From contig CAVVAH010000008.1 in the NCBI GenBank assembly GCA_963746175.1, forward strand, positions 496,001 to 560,000: a stretch of DNA of 64,000 nt, given 5' to 3'. Each line of letters opens with the position of its first letter. The stretch's first letter is position 1. Shown here in pieces: positions 25,033-33,579 of the stretch. Under the pieces are notes generated by a model. The model did not search any database. It had not been told where the DNA came from and saw nothing but the letters and a program-made list of their open reading frames with translations. The translations under genes and the position numbers were made by a program. The DNA is from CAVVAH01 sp963746175 (lineage in GTDB: Bacteria > Actinomycetota > Actinomycetes > JACCUZ01).

Positions 25033-25986
25033 ATGCCGCAGAGCATCTGGAAGGGTTCGATCTCCTTCGGGCTGGTGTCGATCCCGGTCCGGCTGTTCAG
25101 CGCCACGGAGGAGAAGGACATCTCCTTCCGCCAGGTGCACCGGGAGGACGGCGGCCGGATCCGCTACAAGAGGGTCTGCGCCGTGGACGGCGAGGAGGTC
25201 GCCTACGCAGACATCGCCAAGGGCTATGAGCTGCCCGACGGCGAGATGGTCGTGCTCGACGACGACGACTTCGCGAACCTGCCGATCTCGTCGTCGCGGT
25301 CGGTCGAGGTGCTCAGCTTCGTGCCCGCCGAGCAGATCGACGCGGTGCAGATGAGCAAGCCCTACTACTGCGACCCGACCGGCGACGTGAAGCCCTACGT
25401 CCTGCTGCGCGACGCCTTGGAGAAGTCCGACCGGGTCGCCGTCGTCAAGGTGGCACTGCGGCAGCGCGAGCGGCTGGCGATGCTGCGCGCCCGCGAGGGA
25501 GTCCTCGTCCTGCAGACCCTGCTGTGGCCCGACGAGGTGCGCGAGCCGAAGCTCGACCTCGGAGAGGACGACGTGAAGATCCGCGAGCAGGAGCTCGCGA
25601 TGGCCGAGTCCTACATCACGGCGCTGTCGGGCGACTTCGAGCCCGAGGAGTTCTCCGACCAGTACCGGCACGCCCTCGAGGAGGTCATCGAGGCCAAGGT
25701 CGCCGGCAAGGAGGTCGTCGCCCCCGCCGAGGAGCCGGCGCCGTCCGGACAGGTCGTCGACCTCATGGAGGCGCTGCGGCGCAGCGTCGCCGAGGCCAAG
25801 GAGCGCCGGGCCGGCGGCTCCGGCCCGGCGACCGCCCCGACGACGACGAAGGCGGCCGCCAAGAAGTCGGCGGCGAAGACCGCGAGGGCCCCGGCGAAGA
25901 AGGCCGCCGCCAAGAAGTCGGCAGCGAAGAAGTCCACCGCGAAGAAGGCTGCTGCCAAGAAGACCGCCACCCGGCGCTCGGCCTAG
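25033..25986 (+). CDS. ku: Ku protein (non-homologous end joining)
   Basis: A 317-residue bacterial Ku homodimer subunit that encircles DNA ends and recruits LigD. The N-terminal MPQSIWKGSISFGLVSIPVR is diagnostic; the core runs to about residue 255. The C-terminus (about 270-317) is a lysine/alanine-rich tail of KKAAAKK-type repeats, like eukaryotic histone H1 tails; in mycobacterial Ku such extensions bind DNA and aid end joining. An upstream ATG seven codons earlier is possible. No ligD is in the window. Confidence 0.95.
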   Translation: MPQSIWKGSISFGLVSIPVRLFSATEEKDISFRQVHREDGGRIRYKRVCAVDGEEVAYADIAKGYELPDGEMVVLDDDDFANLPISSSRSVEVLSFVPAEQIDAVQMSKPYYCDPTGDVKPYVLLRDALEKSDRVAVVKVALRQRERLAMLRAREGVLVLQTLLWPDEVREPKLDLGEDDVKIREQELAMAESYITALSGDFEPEEFSDQYRHALEEVIEAKVAGKEVVAPAEEPAPSGQVVDLMEALRRSVAEAKERRAGGSGPATAPTTTKAAAKKSAAKTARAPAKKAAAKKSAAKKSTAKKAAAKKTATRRSA

Positions 25987-26001
25987 CGCCGGACGCATCG
26001 C

Positions 26002-26709
26002 ATGAGCACCGACTTCTCGGACCTGCGCGCACTGTTCGTCAACTGCACCCTGAAGCGGAGCCCCGAGGTCTCGAACACCGCAGGACTCGCGGCCAACAGC
26101 GTCGCGATCATGCGCACCCACGGTGTCCACGTCGACGAGGTCCGCGCGGTCGACCACGACCTCGCACCAGGCGTCCAGGTCGACATGCGCCAGCACGGGT
26201 TCGCCACCGACGACTGGCCCGCGATCCACGAGACCGTCGCGGCCGCCGACATCATCGTGATCTGCACGCCGATCTGGCTGGGCGACAAGAGCAGCGTCTG
26301 CACCCGCGTGATCGAGCGCCTCTACGCCGGCAGCAGCGAGCTCAACTCGTCCGGGCAGTACGCCTACTACGGCAAGGTCGGCGGTGTGATCGTGACCGGC
26401 AACGAGGACGGCATCAAGCACGTCGCGATGAACGTCCTGTACTCGCTGCAGCACCTGGGCTGCACCATCCCGCCGCAGGCGGACGCGGGCTGGATCGGTG
26501 AGGCGGGACCCGGGCCAAGCTACCTCGACGAAGGGTCGGGCGGCATCACCAACGACTTCACCCGGCGCAACACCACGTTCATGACGTGGAACCTCATGCA
26601 CCTGGCGCGCATGCTCAAGGACGCCGGTGGCGTCCCTGCGCAGGGCAACCAGCGCACCGAGTGGGACGCCGGCACCCGCTTCGACCACCCGAACCCGGAG
26701 TACCGCTGA
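26002..26709 (+). CDS. Flavodoxin-like NAD(P)H-dependent oxidoreductase
   Basis: A 235-residue flavodoxin-fold protein. The FMN phosphate loop is LFVNCTLKRSPEVSNTAGLA near the N-terminus, ADIIVICTPIWLGDKSSVCT (about 84-103) is the second flavin-binding loop, and GGVIVTGNEDGIKHVAMNVL the third. It would reduce quinones or another small acceptor, and belongs with the WrbA/NADPH-dependent FMN reductase superfamily. It starts 15 bases after the ku stop and may be co-transcribed with it. Confidence 0.85.
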   Translation: MSTDFSDLRALFVNCTLKRSPEVSNTAGLAANSVAIMRTHGVHVDEVRAVDHDLAPGVQVDMRQHGFATDDWPAIHETVAAADIIVICTPIWLGDKSSVCTRVIERLYAGSSELNSSGQYAYYGKVGGVIVTGNEDGIKHVAMNVLYSLQHLGCTIPPQADAGWIGEAGPGPSYLDEGSGGITNDFTRRNTTFMTWNLMHLARMLKDAGGVPAQGNQRTEWDAGTRFDHPNPEYR

Positions 26710-26765
26710 CCGGACCGGTGGCAGCGGGGGGAATCCCCGTGCGGCAGGCTGCGCTGTGGTGAGCC

Positions 26766-28634
26766 ATGAGTGAAGCGCTCGAGATCCTGGGATTCGTCGT
26801 CGCGGTGGCCGTCGTGGCCGCCGCGGCGCGACGTCTCGGGCTGTCCGCGCCGCTCGCCCTGGTGGTCGTCGGGCTCCTGGCGTCGTTCGTGCCGGGTGTC
26901 CCCGAGTACCACGTCGAGCCCGAGGTGGTGCTGATCGGCTTCCTGCCGCCGCTGCTGTACGCCGCCGCGATCCGCACGTCCCTCGTCGACGTACGCGCCA
27001 ACCGCCAGGCCATCGGGATCCTCGCCATCGGCGCCGTCGTCTTCACGACGCTGTTCGTCGGCCTGGTGACGCTGTGGATCGTGCCCGGCGTCACCGTCGC
27101 GGCGGCGCTGGCTCTCGGTGCGGTGGTGTCGCCGCCCGACGCGGTGGCGGCCACGACCATCGCGCGCCGGGTCGGGATGCCGCGACGCATCGTCTCGATC
27201 CTCGAGGGCGAGAGCCTGCTCAACGACGCGACCGCACTGGTGGCGTTCCGCACGTCGACGGCGGCCATCGCGACCTCGGTGACGGCACTGGCCGTGGGCG
27301 TCGACTTCGTCGTCGCGGCGGGCGGCGGCATCGTCGTCGGCATGGCGGTCGCCGCCGTGCTGGCGGCTGCCCGGAGCCGGGTCGACGACTCCGTGCTCGA
27401 CACGACGCTGTCACTCGTGGCCCCGTTCATCGCCTACCTCGCGGCCGAGGCCGTCGGAGGGAGCGGCGTGCTCGCCGTCGTCATAGTCGGTCTCGTCCTC
27501 GGTCACAAGGCGCCGGCCCTGCAGTCGGCGTCGTCCCGCCTCGCCGAGCAGATCAACTGGCGCACCATCACCTTCGTCCTCGAGAACGCGGTGTTCCTGC
27601 TCATCGGGCTGCAGGTGTCCCAGGTCGTGAAGAACGCGACGAGCGGCGACTTCGGCCTACGCCGACTCGCCCTGATCTGCGGCATGGTGCTGCTCGCCAC
27701 CCTCGCCACGCGCATCGCCTGGGTGTTCGCGGCGACGGCGGTCTACCGGTTCGGCCCGCGGCGGATGCGTGAGCGCTCCTGGCCCTGGGCCTACGCGTCG
27801 CTGGTCAGCTGGGCCGGCATGCGCGGCGTGGTGACGCTCGCCGCGGCATTCGCCCTGCCGGACGAGACACCGCACCGTGACGTGCTGGTGCTCGCGGCGT
27901 TCGCCGTCGTGGGCGGCACGCTGCTCATCAACGGCACGACGCTGCCCTGGCTGGTGCGTCGGCTCGACGTGGCCGGCCCGGACCCCGCGGAGGACGCCCT
28001 CGAGGAGGCGGCCCTGCTGTCGAAGGCGTCCCGTGCCGGGCTGGCCCGGCTCGAGGAGCTCAAGCGCGACGGCGACGACCCGGGAGTCATCGAGCGGCTG
28101 GAGGAGCGGGCCCGCACCCGGGCGGACTCGGCGTGGGAGCGGCTGGGCGCGCCGAGCGACGACGAGACGCCGAGCGAGACCTACCGGCGGCTGCGGATGG
28201 AGATGCTGCACGCCGAGCGCGAGGTCGTGCTGCACGTGCGGGACCTCGGCAAGGTCGACGACGAGGTGCTCCAAGAGGTCATGTCCATCCTCGACCTCGA
28301 GGAGTCGATGCTCGACAAGGTCGAGGACAAGGTGGCGACCGTCGAGCGCGAGCTGGTGGCCCGGATCGACCGGGTCCGCGCGTGCGAGCACCTGCAGCAG
28401 GCCCCGGTGTCGGTACGGCCGAACACCCCCGACGGTTGCGAGGAGTGCCTGCGCGACGGCACCCGGTGGGTCCACCTGCGGCTCTGCCTGACCTGCGGCC
28501 ACGTCGGCTGCTGCGACTCGTCCCCGCAGCGGCACGCCGACCGGCACTTCGACGAGACCGAGCACCCGGTCATGCGCAGCTTCGAGACCGGCGAGGCGTG
28601 GCGCTGGTGCTACGTCGACTCCCGCCTCGGCTGA
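26766..28634 (+). CDS. Na+/H+ antiporter with C-terminal UBP-type zinc finger
   Basis: A 622-residue protein. Residues 1-400 are a CPA1-type Na+/H+ antiporter with about twelve spans, including VSPPDAVAATTIARRVGMPR and EGESLLNDATALVAF, the ion-binding DA region. Residues 410-530 are a charged helical segment. Residues 535-622 are a UBP-type zinc finger: CEHL, then CEECLRDGTRWVHLRLCLTC, GHVGCCDSS and HADRHFDETEHPVM. UBP fingers bind ubiquitin C-termini in eukaryotes; the bacterial ligand is unknown. A strong terminator follows. Confidence 0.92.
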   Translation: MSEALEILGFVVAVAVVAAAARRLGLSAPLALVVVGLLASFVPGVPEYHVEPEVVLIGFLPPLLYAAAIRTSLVDVRANRQAIGILAIGAVVFTTLFVGLVTLWIVPGVTVAAALALGAVVSPPDAVAATTIARRVGMPRRIVSILEGESLLNDATALVAFRTSTAAIATSVTALAVGVDFVVAAGGGIVVGMAVAAVLAAARSRVDDSVLDTTLSLVAPFIAYLAAEAVGGSGVLAVVIVGLVLGHKAPALQSASSRLAEQINWRTITFVLENAVFLLIGLQVSQVVKNATSGDFGLRRLALICGMVLLATLATRIAWVFAATAVYRFGPRRMRERSWPWAYASLVSWAGMRGVVTLAAAFALPDETPHRDVLVLAAFAVVGGTLLINGTTLPWLVRRLDVAGPDPAEDALEEAALLSKASRAGLARLEELKRDGDDPGVIERLEERARTRADSAWERLGAPSDDETPSETYRRLRMEMLHAEREVVLHVRDLGKVDDEVLQEVMSILDLEESMLDKVEDKVATVERELVARIDRVRACEHLQQAPVSVRPNTPDGCEECLRDGTRWVHLRLCLTCGHVGCCDSSPQRHADRHFDETEHPVMRSFETGEAWRWCYVDSRLG

Positions 28635-28643
28635 GGTCAAGAA

Positions 28644-28698
28644 GCGAAGTGGCCCCGCTGGAGGGGCGGATTCCACCCCCCTAGCGGGGCCACTTCGC
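28644..28698 (+). terminator. Terminator of the antiporter gene
   Basis: Arms GCGAAGTGGCCCCGCT and AGCGGGGCCACTTCGC are perfectly complementary over 16 bases; the loop between them also has a G-run facing a C-run that can extend the stem. It begins 10 bases after the antiporter stop. Since the DUF5999-peptide operon ends just beyond it on the other strand, it may also act in reverse. Confidence 0.82.
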
Positions 28699-28763
28699 TC
28701 GAAAGCCGTCAGCTGGGGTCAGTCGCGGACGGTGCCGCAGCCACCCCCACCTCGAAAGCCGCT

Positions 28764-28791
28764 CTGACCCGCAACGGCGACGGCGGGTCAG
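28764..28791 (-). terminator. Terminator of the DUF5999-peptide operon
   Basis: CTGACCCGC and GCGGGTCAG pair perfectly over 9 bases around a 10-base loop, 8 bases downstream of the peptide stop codon on the minus strand. Position and symmetry suggest an intrinsic terminator without a T-tract. Confidence 0.6.
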
Positions 28792-28798
28792 CGAGAGG

Positions 28799-28894
28799 TC
28801 AGAAGGGGAGGGCGCGGCCCGAGGGGGCGCGCAGGTCGAGCTCGACCTGGCGGACCGGGCTGGCCTGCTTGCTGGCCTTCACCTGCTTCTGCAC
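28799..28894 (-). CDS. 31-residue LPF peptide, copy A
   Basis: A 32-codon frame from GTG to TGA encodes a basic, glutamine- and lysine-rich N-terminus (V-Q-K-Q-V-K-A-S-K-Q) and ends ELDLRAPSGRALPF. Two more frames in this window (40625-40720 and 61248-61343) have exactly the same length and share D20-L-R-x-P24-[ST]-G-R-x-L29-P-F31 with no gap, using different synonymous codons, which argues for selection on the protein. It starts 14 bases after the DUF5999 stop with a GGTGGGG site, so the two are probably one operon. Further GTG codons just upstream are possible starts. No known family is recognised. Confidence 0.72.
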   Translation of the reverse strand: MQKQVKASKQASPVRQVELDLRAPSGRALPF

Positions 28895-28908
28895 CGTCCC
28901 CACCACCC

Positions 28909-29118
28909 TCAGGCTGCGATCGTCACCGCGGTCGCGAGGACCGGGCTCGACGTGGTGGTGCGGCGAGTGGTCGCGGGGAGCAGCTCACCCAGGTCGTCGA
29001 AGACGACGACGCCGTTGCACAGGAGGCTCCAGCCCTGCTCCGGGTGGGCCGCCACGGTGTGCGCGAGCTGGCGCGCAGGACTGTCGGCAGACGGGCACAT
29101 CGGCTGGTGCTGGCACAT
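28909..29118 (-). CDS. DUF5999 family protein
   Basis: A 69-residue protein starting MCQHQPMCPSADSPARQLAH, followed by PEQGWSLLCNGVVVFDDLGE. This CQHQPxCPSAD...HPEQGWSLLCNGVV pattern is the DUF5999 family, known to me only as conserved in Actinobacteria. Two cysteines near the N-terminus plus one in LLCNG may bind metal. The ATG follows an AGGAGG site at 8 bases, so a GTG three codons upstream that overlaps that site is rejected. The 31-residue peptide A is encoded directly downstream. Confidence 0.85.
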   Translation of the reverse strand: MCQHQPMCPSADSPARQLAHTVAAHPEQGWSLLCNGVVVFDDLGELLPATTRRTTTSSPVLATAVTIAA

Positions 29119-29138
29119 GGGGAACACCTCCTGCTGGT

Positions 29139-29158
29139 GGGAGCCTCGGGTGGCTCCC
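29139..29158 (-). promoter_or_regulatory. Hairpin in the DUF5999 leader
   Basis: GGGAGCC and GGCTCCC form a 7-base stem with a 6-base loop a few bases upstream of the DUF5999 ribosome-binding site (AGGAGG). Such a hairpin could stabilise the leader or control ribosome access. The remainder of the 277-base gap up to the acyltransferase gene contains a small CGTCCG/CGGACG hairpin near 29250 and no visible gene. Confidence 0.35.
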
Positions 29159-29395
29159 GGGTCACGTCGCTGGCGCCACCAGTTGAGACCTGTTCATCGT
29201 GGTCTGCTCATCGGTCGGAAGCCGGGAGATCCTGAGGGCTCCAGGACGAGTTCGTCCGTTCGTCGGACGGGTCCACCCGACCGCACCATGCCCGCCGCCA
29301 CCCGGCCGCCTCATGTCCTCTGTTCGGAGGCACCGGGCGGGCGGACCGGTCAGCGGGTGGACCCTGACCGGCAGCCTCCTCCGGAGCCGCTGTGC

Positions 29396-31237
29396 TCAGA
29401 GGTCCTTCGCGAACGAGCGCGACAGCGGTGCGTCCTTGTAGTGGCCGAAGCCCTCGATCGGCAGGTAGCCGGCGCTGGCGTAGAGCGCGATCGCCTCGGG
29501 CTGTGCCATGCCGGTCTCGAGGACCACCCGGCGGTCGCCCTGCCCGCGGGCGGTGTCCTCGAGCGCGGTGAGCAACCGGCGGGCGTGCCCGCGGCGGCGG
29601 TGCTCGGGGCGGACGAACATCCGCTTCACCTCGACCACGCCGTCGCCGTGGCGGCGCAGCCCGGCGCAGCCGATCGCGGTGGTCCCGACCCGCGCGACGA
29701 GGAAGGTGCCGTACGGCGAGGCGAACTCGGCCGGGTCGACCGGGGACTCGTCGTGGCCGCCGTAGCGCCGGACGTACTCGTCCTGCACCTCGGCGACCAG
29801 GGCCGTGGCGAGGTCGGAGTCGAAGGGCACGGCCTCCAGCACGACCGCCTCGTCGTCGACCCCGACCGTGACCCGCGCCAGCTCGGCCAGGTCGTCCTCG
29901 GCGGCAGAGACGAGCTCACCCGGGTCCGGCACCAGGTTGCAGTCGGCCGCGACGCCGATCGTGATCTCACCGGCGTAGCTCAGGATGCTGACGCCCAGCC
30001 CGACCGAGCCGGCCTGCGGCACCCAGAACGAGATCCGGGTGAGCCGCGAGCCGGCCAGGTAGACCGGGCGGGTCGGCCCGGGGACGTTCGTGACGATCGC
30101 CGACGACTTGGCTCCGAGGACGCGGACAGCCAGCCGGTGCGCCCAGGACGGCAGGGCGCCGACCACGGCGAGGATCGCGAACGTCGACGCCGCCTGGGCA
30201 CCGGCCTTGCGGCGGTTCATCCGCTCGTGCACGCGCCGCACCCGCTCCACCGGGTCGGCCACCGACACCGGCAGCGTGACGAAGACGATCCCGAACCTGT
30301 TGCCCAGCGTCGGCGACACCGCCTCGCCGCGGCGCAGGTCGACGGGCACGAACACCCGCAGGTCGTGCGCCGTCTCACCGTGCCCGGACAGGTGGCGGCG
30401 CAGGGCGCCCGCGGTGACGGCGAGCAGGACGTCGTTCACCGTGACGCCGAGCGCCGCCGCGATGCGCTTGGTCATCGCCAGGTCCAGCGGGCGCGACCAG
30501 GCCGCGACCTTGGCGGTCCCCAGCCGCCCGGACAGCCGGGTCCGGGGATCGCGGTTGGCCAGGAGCAGGCCGACTCCCGTGCTCACGACCCGCCACCCGA
30601 AGCGCACCGCCTCCAGGCCCTGGCGCAGCGACCGAGGCGCGAGCGGGTCGACGCCCACCACCGGCGCCAGGTCGCGCGACCCCTCGGACAGACGGGACCT
30701 CAGGCCCGGACGCCGGGCGTGGCTGGCCGCGGGCCCGTCGACCTCCACCGGGAGGTCCCGGTCGTCGTCGGTGAGCGACAGGAGGACGCTCGCCAGCGCG
30801 ATGCCGTCGGCGAGGCAGTGGTGCAGCCGGGCGACCACCGCGGACGTCGCCCGCCCGCCGTCCACGGCCGGCATGGCGACGACGTGGAACTGCCAGGGCG
30901 AGTGGCGCATGTCGAGCGGCCGGCCGAGCAGGCCGCTCACGAGCCCGGCCAGGCCGTCGTCGCCGCTCACCTCACCGGCGTCCAGGACGTGCCGGCCCAG
31001 GTCGAAGTCGGGGTCGTCCGTCCACACCGGCTGCTCGAACGGCGACCCCGACGGCAGCGGCCGCATCGAGAACTTCGGGTACGCCGCCAGCAGCCGGCGC
31101 TCGACCACCTCCACGAACCGGGGGCGGTCGACCTCCCTGTCGAGGCGCAGCACGCCGGTGACCATCATGAGGTTCTCCGGCGAGTCCATGCCGAGCCAGG
31201 CGGCGTCGACGTTGGACATCCGGACGGGAGCGGTCAC
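29396..31237 (-). CDS. WS/DGAT acyltransferase fused to a GNAT domain
   Basis: A 613-residue fusion. Residues 1-450 are a wax-ester synthase/diacylglycerol acyltransferase with the catalytic HHCLADG (139-145), NVDAAWLGMDSPENLMMVTG at the N-terminus and FGIVFVTLPV and NVPGPTRPVYL blocks. Residues about 455-613 are a complete GNAT acetyltransferase: KRMFVRPEHRRRGHARRLL is motif A and EAIALYASAGY the motif B helix. WS/DGAT enzymes are normally about 460 residues. The GTG start overlaps the ROK gene stop (GTGA). It would acylate diacylglycerol or a wax alcohol; the GNAT substrate is unknown. Confidence 0.9.
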   Translation of the reverse strand: MTAPVRMSNVDAAWLGMDSPENLMMVTGVLRLDREVDRPRFVEVVERRLLAAYPKFSMRPLPSGSPFEQPVWTDDPDFDLGRHVLDAGEVSGDDGLAGLVSGLLGRPLDMRHSPWQFHVVAMPAVDGGRATSAVVARLHHCLADGIALASVLLSLTDDDRDLPVEVDGPAASHARRPGLRSRLSEGSRDLAPVVGVDPLAPRSLRQGLEAVRFGWRVVSTGVGLLLANRDPRTRLSGRLGTAKVAAWSRPLDLAMTKRIAAALGVTVNDVLLAVTAGALRRHLSGHGETAHDLRVFVPVDLRRGEAVSPTLGNRFGIVFVTLPVSVADPVERVRRVHERMNRRKAGAQAASTFAILAVVGALPSWAHRLAVRVLGAKSSAIVTNVPGPTRPVYLAGSRLTRISFWVPQAGSVGLGVSILSYAGEITIGVAADCNLVPDPGELVSAAEDDLAELARVTVGVDDEAVVLEAVPFDSDLATALVAEVQDEYVRRYGGHDESPVDPAEFASPYGTFLVARVGTTAIGCAGLRRHGDGVVEVKRMFVRPEHRRRGHARRLLTALEDTARGQGDRRVVLETGMAQPEAIALYASAGYLPIEGFGHYKDAPLSRSFAKDL

Positions 31238-32340
31238 GGCACCTCCGGGCCGTCGCGCCGGACCCGGCGGTCGCGCGCCCGGGCCCTGGCCCGTCGGAAC
31301 CGCCTCGCGAACGGTCTGGCCAGGTCGGCCGCGCCGACCAGGCCGGCCTCGTTGCCGAGCCTCGCCTGCACGATCGTCGCCTCCGGCCGGAACCGGCGCC
31401 CGGTCAGCGTCTTCGCGAACGCCTCGCGGGCCGGCACGATCAGCAGGTCGCCCGCCTCCGACACGCCCCCGCCGATCACGAAGGTGCCCGGGTCGACGGC
31501 GGCGGCCAGGTTGGCGATGCCGACGCCGAGCCAGTGGCCGACCTCCACGAACAGCTCGCGCGCCGCCGGATCCCCGTCGCGCGCGGCCTCGGTGACGAGC
31601 GGCCCGGTGATGGCCGCCGGGTCGCCGCCGGCGAGCTCGAGCAGGCGGTGCGCGACCGGCGAGTTCGACGCGGCCAGCTCGCGCGCCTCGCGGACCAGGA
31701 CGTTGCCCGAGGCGTACTGCTCCCAGCAGCCGCGGTTGCCGCACTCGCAGCGCCGCCCGTCGGGCACGACCTGCATGTGGCCGTACTCCCCCGCGACGCC
31801 GAACCGGCCCCGCTGCAGCGCGCCGTTGACGATCATCGCGCCACCGATGCCGGTGCCGAGGTTGACGCACACGAGGTGCGACTCGCCCCGCCCTGCCCCG
31901 AACCGCCACTCGGCCCAGACCGCCGCGTTGGCGTCGTTCTCCACGACGACGGGCAGCCGCAGCCGCGAGCTGATCGCGTCGCGAAGCGGCTCGTTGCGCC
32001 AGGACAGGTGCGGCGAGAAGAGCACTTTCGCGCGGTCCGCGTCGATGAACCCGGCCGCCCCGATGCCCACCGCGTGCACGTCGTGACGGGTGGCGAGGTC
32101 CAGGACCGCGTCCACGATGGTGTCCTCGACGTCCTGCGGGCTCTTGCTGCGGTCCGGGGTGTCCCGCCGGACGGTGTCGACGATCTCGCCCTCGTGGGTG
32201 ACGACGCCGGCGACCACCTTCGTACCGCCGATGTCGACACCGACCGTGAGCAGCGCGGCGTTGAGCGGGCTGACCCGAGGTGGTCGCGCCGACTCGTCGC
32301 GGGAGGGCCGCCCGAGCAGCGACGGCCGGCGCTCGGTCAT
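31234..32340 (-). CDS. ROK-family sugar kinase (glucokinase-like)
   Basis: A 368-residue ROK kinase without a DNA-binding domain. The phosphate loop is VGVDIGGTK (33-41), sugar-binding residues lie in ENDANAA (134-140) and GEYGHM (184-189), and the ROK zinc motif is H188 with C198, C200 and C205 (CECGNRGC). It would phosphorylate glucose or a related sugar with ATP. The first 28 residues are an unconserved basic/proline extension, and the real start might be further in. Coupled to the acyltransferase gene. Confidence 0.9.
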   Translation of the reverse strand: MTERRPSLLGRPSRDESARPPRVSPLNAALLTVGVDIGGTKVVAGVVTHEGEIVDTVRRDTPDRSKSPQDVEDTIVDAVLDLATRHDVHAVGIGAAGFIDADRAKVLFSPHLSWRNEPLRDAISSRLRLPVVVENDANAAVWAEWRFGAGRGESHLVCVNLGTGIGGAMIVNGALQRGRFGVAGEYGHMQVVPDGRRCECGNRGCWEQYASGNVLVREARELAASNSPVAHRLLELAGGDPAAITGPLVTEAARDGDPAARELFVEVGHWLGVGIANLAAAVDPGTFVIGGGVSEAGDLLIVPAREAFAKTLTGRRFRPEATIVQARLGNEAGLVGAADLARPFARRFRRARARARDRRVRRDGPEVP

Positions 32341-32371
32341 CCGCAGACTGTAGTGCCGCTCTCCCGGGTGA

Positions 32372-33208
32372 TCAGGGGGTCGGGTACTGGCGTCGGAGTG
32401 CGGCGTCCCAGAGCCGGGTCGGCAGCACCTTGCGGGCGCCGACGACCTGGCGGCTCACCACGCCGACCGGGTACCTCGGCCTCGGCCGGTCCGACTCGAT
32501 CGCCGCGACGACGACCGTCGCGACGTCATCGGCGTCGAGGGTGCCGCGGCGGCCGGTGTACGCCACGGCGTTCCGCTGGGCGACGCCGCGCATGAAGGCG
32601 GCGTACGGGCCGGTCGCGGAGCCGGGCGTCGTCGCCTCCTCGACGAACCCGGTCCGCACCGGGCCGGGCGCCACGACGGAGACGGCGATGCCGAAGCCGC
32701 GCGTCTCGAACCGCAGCGCGTCGCTCAGCGCCTCCACGGCGTACTTGCTGGCGTGGTAGACGCCGCCGCCGGGCAGCGTCATCCGGCCGCCCATCGACGA
32801 GATGTTGACGATGCGGCCGTGACCGACGGCGCGCATCGCCGGCAGCACCAGCTGGGTGAGCCGCAGCAGCCCGAACACGTTGGTCTCGAACTGCCGGCGC
32901 ACGGCGTCGAGCGGGACCTCCTCGACCGGCCCGTACTCGCCGTAGCCGGCGTTGTTGACGAGGGCGCCGACCGCGCCGTGCTCGGCCTCTACCGCCCGGA
33001 CGGCGGCGACCATCGAGGCCTCGTCGGTGACGTCGAGGGCGAGCACGCGGGCACCCTTGGTCGCCAGCTGGTCGAGGCTGTCCGGCTGCCGTGCGGTCGC
33101 CCAGACCGGCCGCGGCCCGCGCAGCAGGTGCTCGACGACGGCCCGTCCGATGCCGCTGGAGCAGCCGGTGACGAGCACGGGAGCGGTCGCGGGCAGGCGT
33201 GCGGTCAT
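32372..33208 (-). CDS. Short-chain dehydrogenase/reductase
   Basis: A 278-residue classical SDR. The cofactor motif is TGCSSGIGRA (about 14-23), followed by NNAG, the catalytic serine in NISSMGG and the Y-x3-K pair in YHASKYAVEAL. The PGPVRTGF block after it is typical of SDRs acting on lipids or retinol-like compounds. Substrate unknown. ATG start at MTARLPATAP; an ATG three codons upstream is possible. Lies upstream of the ROK gene on the same strand with 31 bases between them. Confidence 0.88.
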   Translation of the reverse strand: MTARLPATAPVLVTGCSSGIGRAVVEHLLRGPRPVWATARQPDSLDQLATKGARVLALDVTDEASMVAAVRAVEAEHGAVGALVNNAGYGEYGPVEEVPLDAVRRQFETNVFGLLRLTQLVLPAMRAVGHGRIVNISSMGGRMTLPGGGVYHASKYAVEALSDALRFETRGFGIAVSVVAPGPVRTGFVEEATTPGSATGPYAAFMRGVAQRNAVAYTGRRGTLDADDVATVVVAAIESDRPRPRYPVGVVSRQVVGARKVLPTRLWDAALRRQYPTP

Positions 33209-33249
33209 GCCCGCCATCGTGCCGTAGCGGTGGCGCCGTCCCGGCGCGG

Positions 33250-33579
33250 TCACCACGGGCCGAGGTCGACGGCCACGGCCGCGGCCAGGGCCAGGGCCAG
33301 CAGCGACACGACGGCGACGTTGCGGGTCCGCCAGGCCACCGCGGCCGGCACGGCGGCCACCCCGACCACGACCGCGCTCTCGCGCAGTCCGTGCGACGAC
33401 GGCCCGGCGGACCCGGCCAGGTCGACGGCGACCAGGGCGGCGAGCACCGACGGCGGCAGGTGCTCGAGCGCCCCCCGGACCTGGGCGGGCATCCGTGAGG
33501 CGGGCACCATCACCACGAAGCCGGCGCGTAGCAGCCAGCTGGCCGCGGCGATGAGCAGCATGGTCCCGAGGCCGGTCAC
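33250..33579 (-). CDS. azlD: AzlD-type branched-chain amino acid transport subunit
   Basis: A 109-residue membrane protein with four hydrophobic segments, including MLLIAAASWLLRAGFVVMVP and the proline-containing LEHLPPSVLAALVAVDLAG, matching AzlD, the small partner of AzlC in export of branched-chain amino acids or analogues. Its GTG start overlaps the azlC stop (GTGA), as in most azlCD operons. Confidence 0.87.
   Translation of the reverse strand: MTGLGTMLLIAAASWLLRAGFVVMVPASRMPAQVRGALEHLPPSVLAALVAVDLAGSAGPSSHGLRESAVVVGVAAVPAAVAWRTRNVAVVSLLALALAAAVAVDLGPW

Noticed and set aside
26720..26765. GGGAAT-like box in front of the antiporter gene as SigR promoter
   Set aside because: The expected GTT at 18 bases is GCT, and the spacing to the gene would be too short for a leader with a ribosome-binding site.
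28952..32086. A plus-strand reading frame of over 1,000 codons opposite the acyltransferase and ROK genes
   Set aside because: It is the mirror of well-conserved genes; long antisense frames are expected at this GC content. Its sequence has repetitive H, R, D, P composition and no domain.
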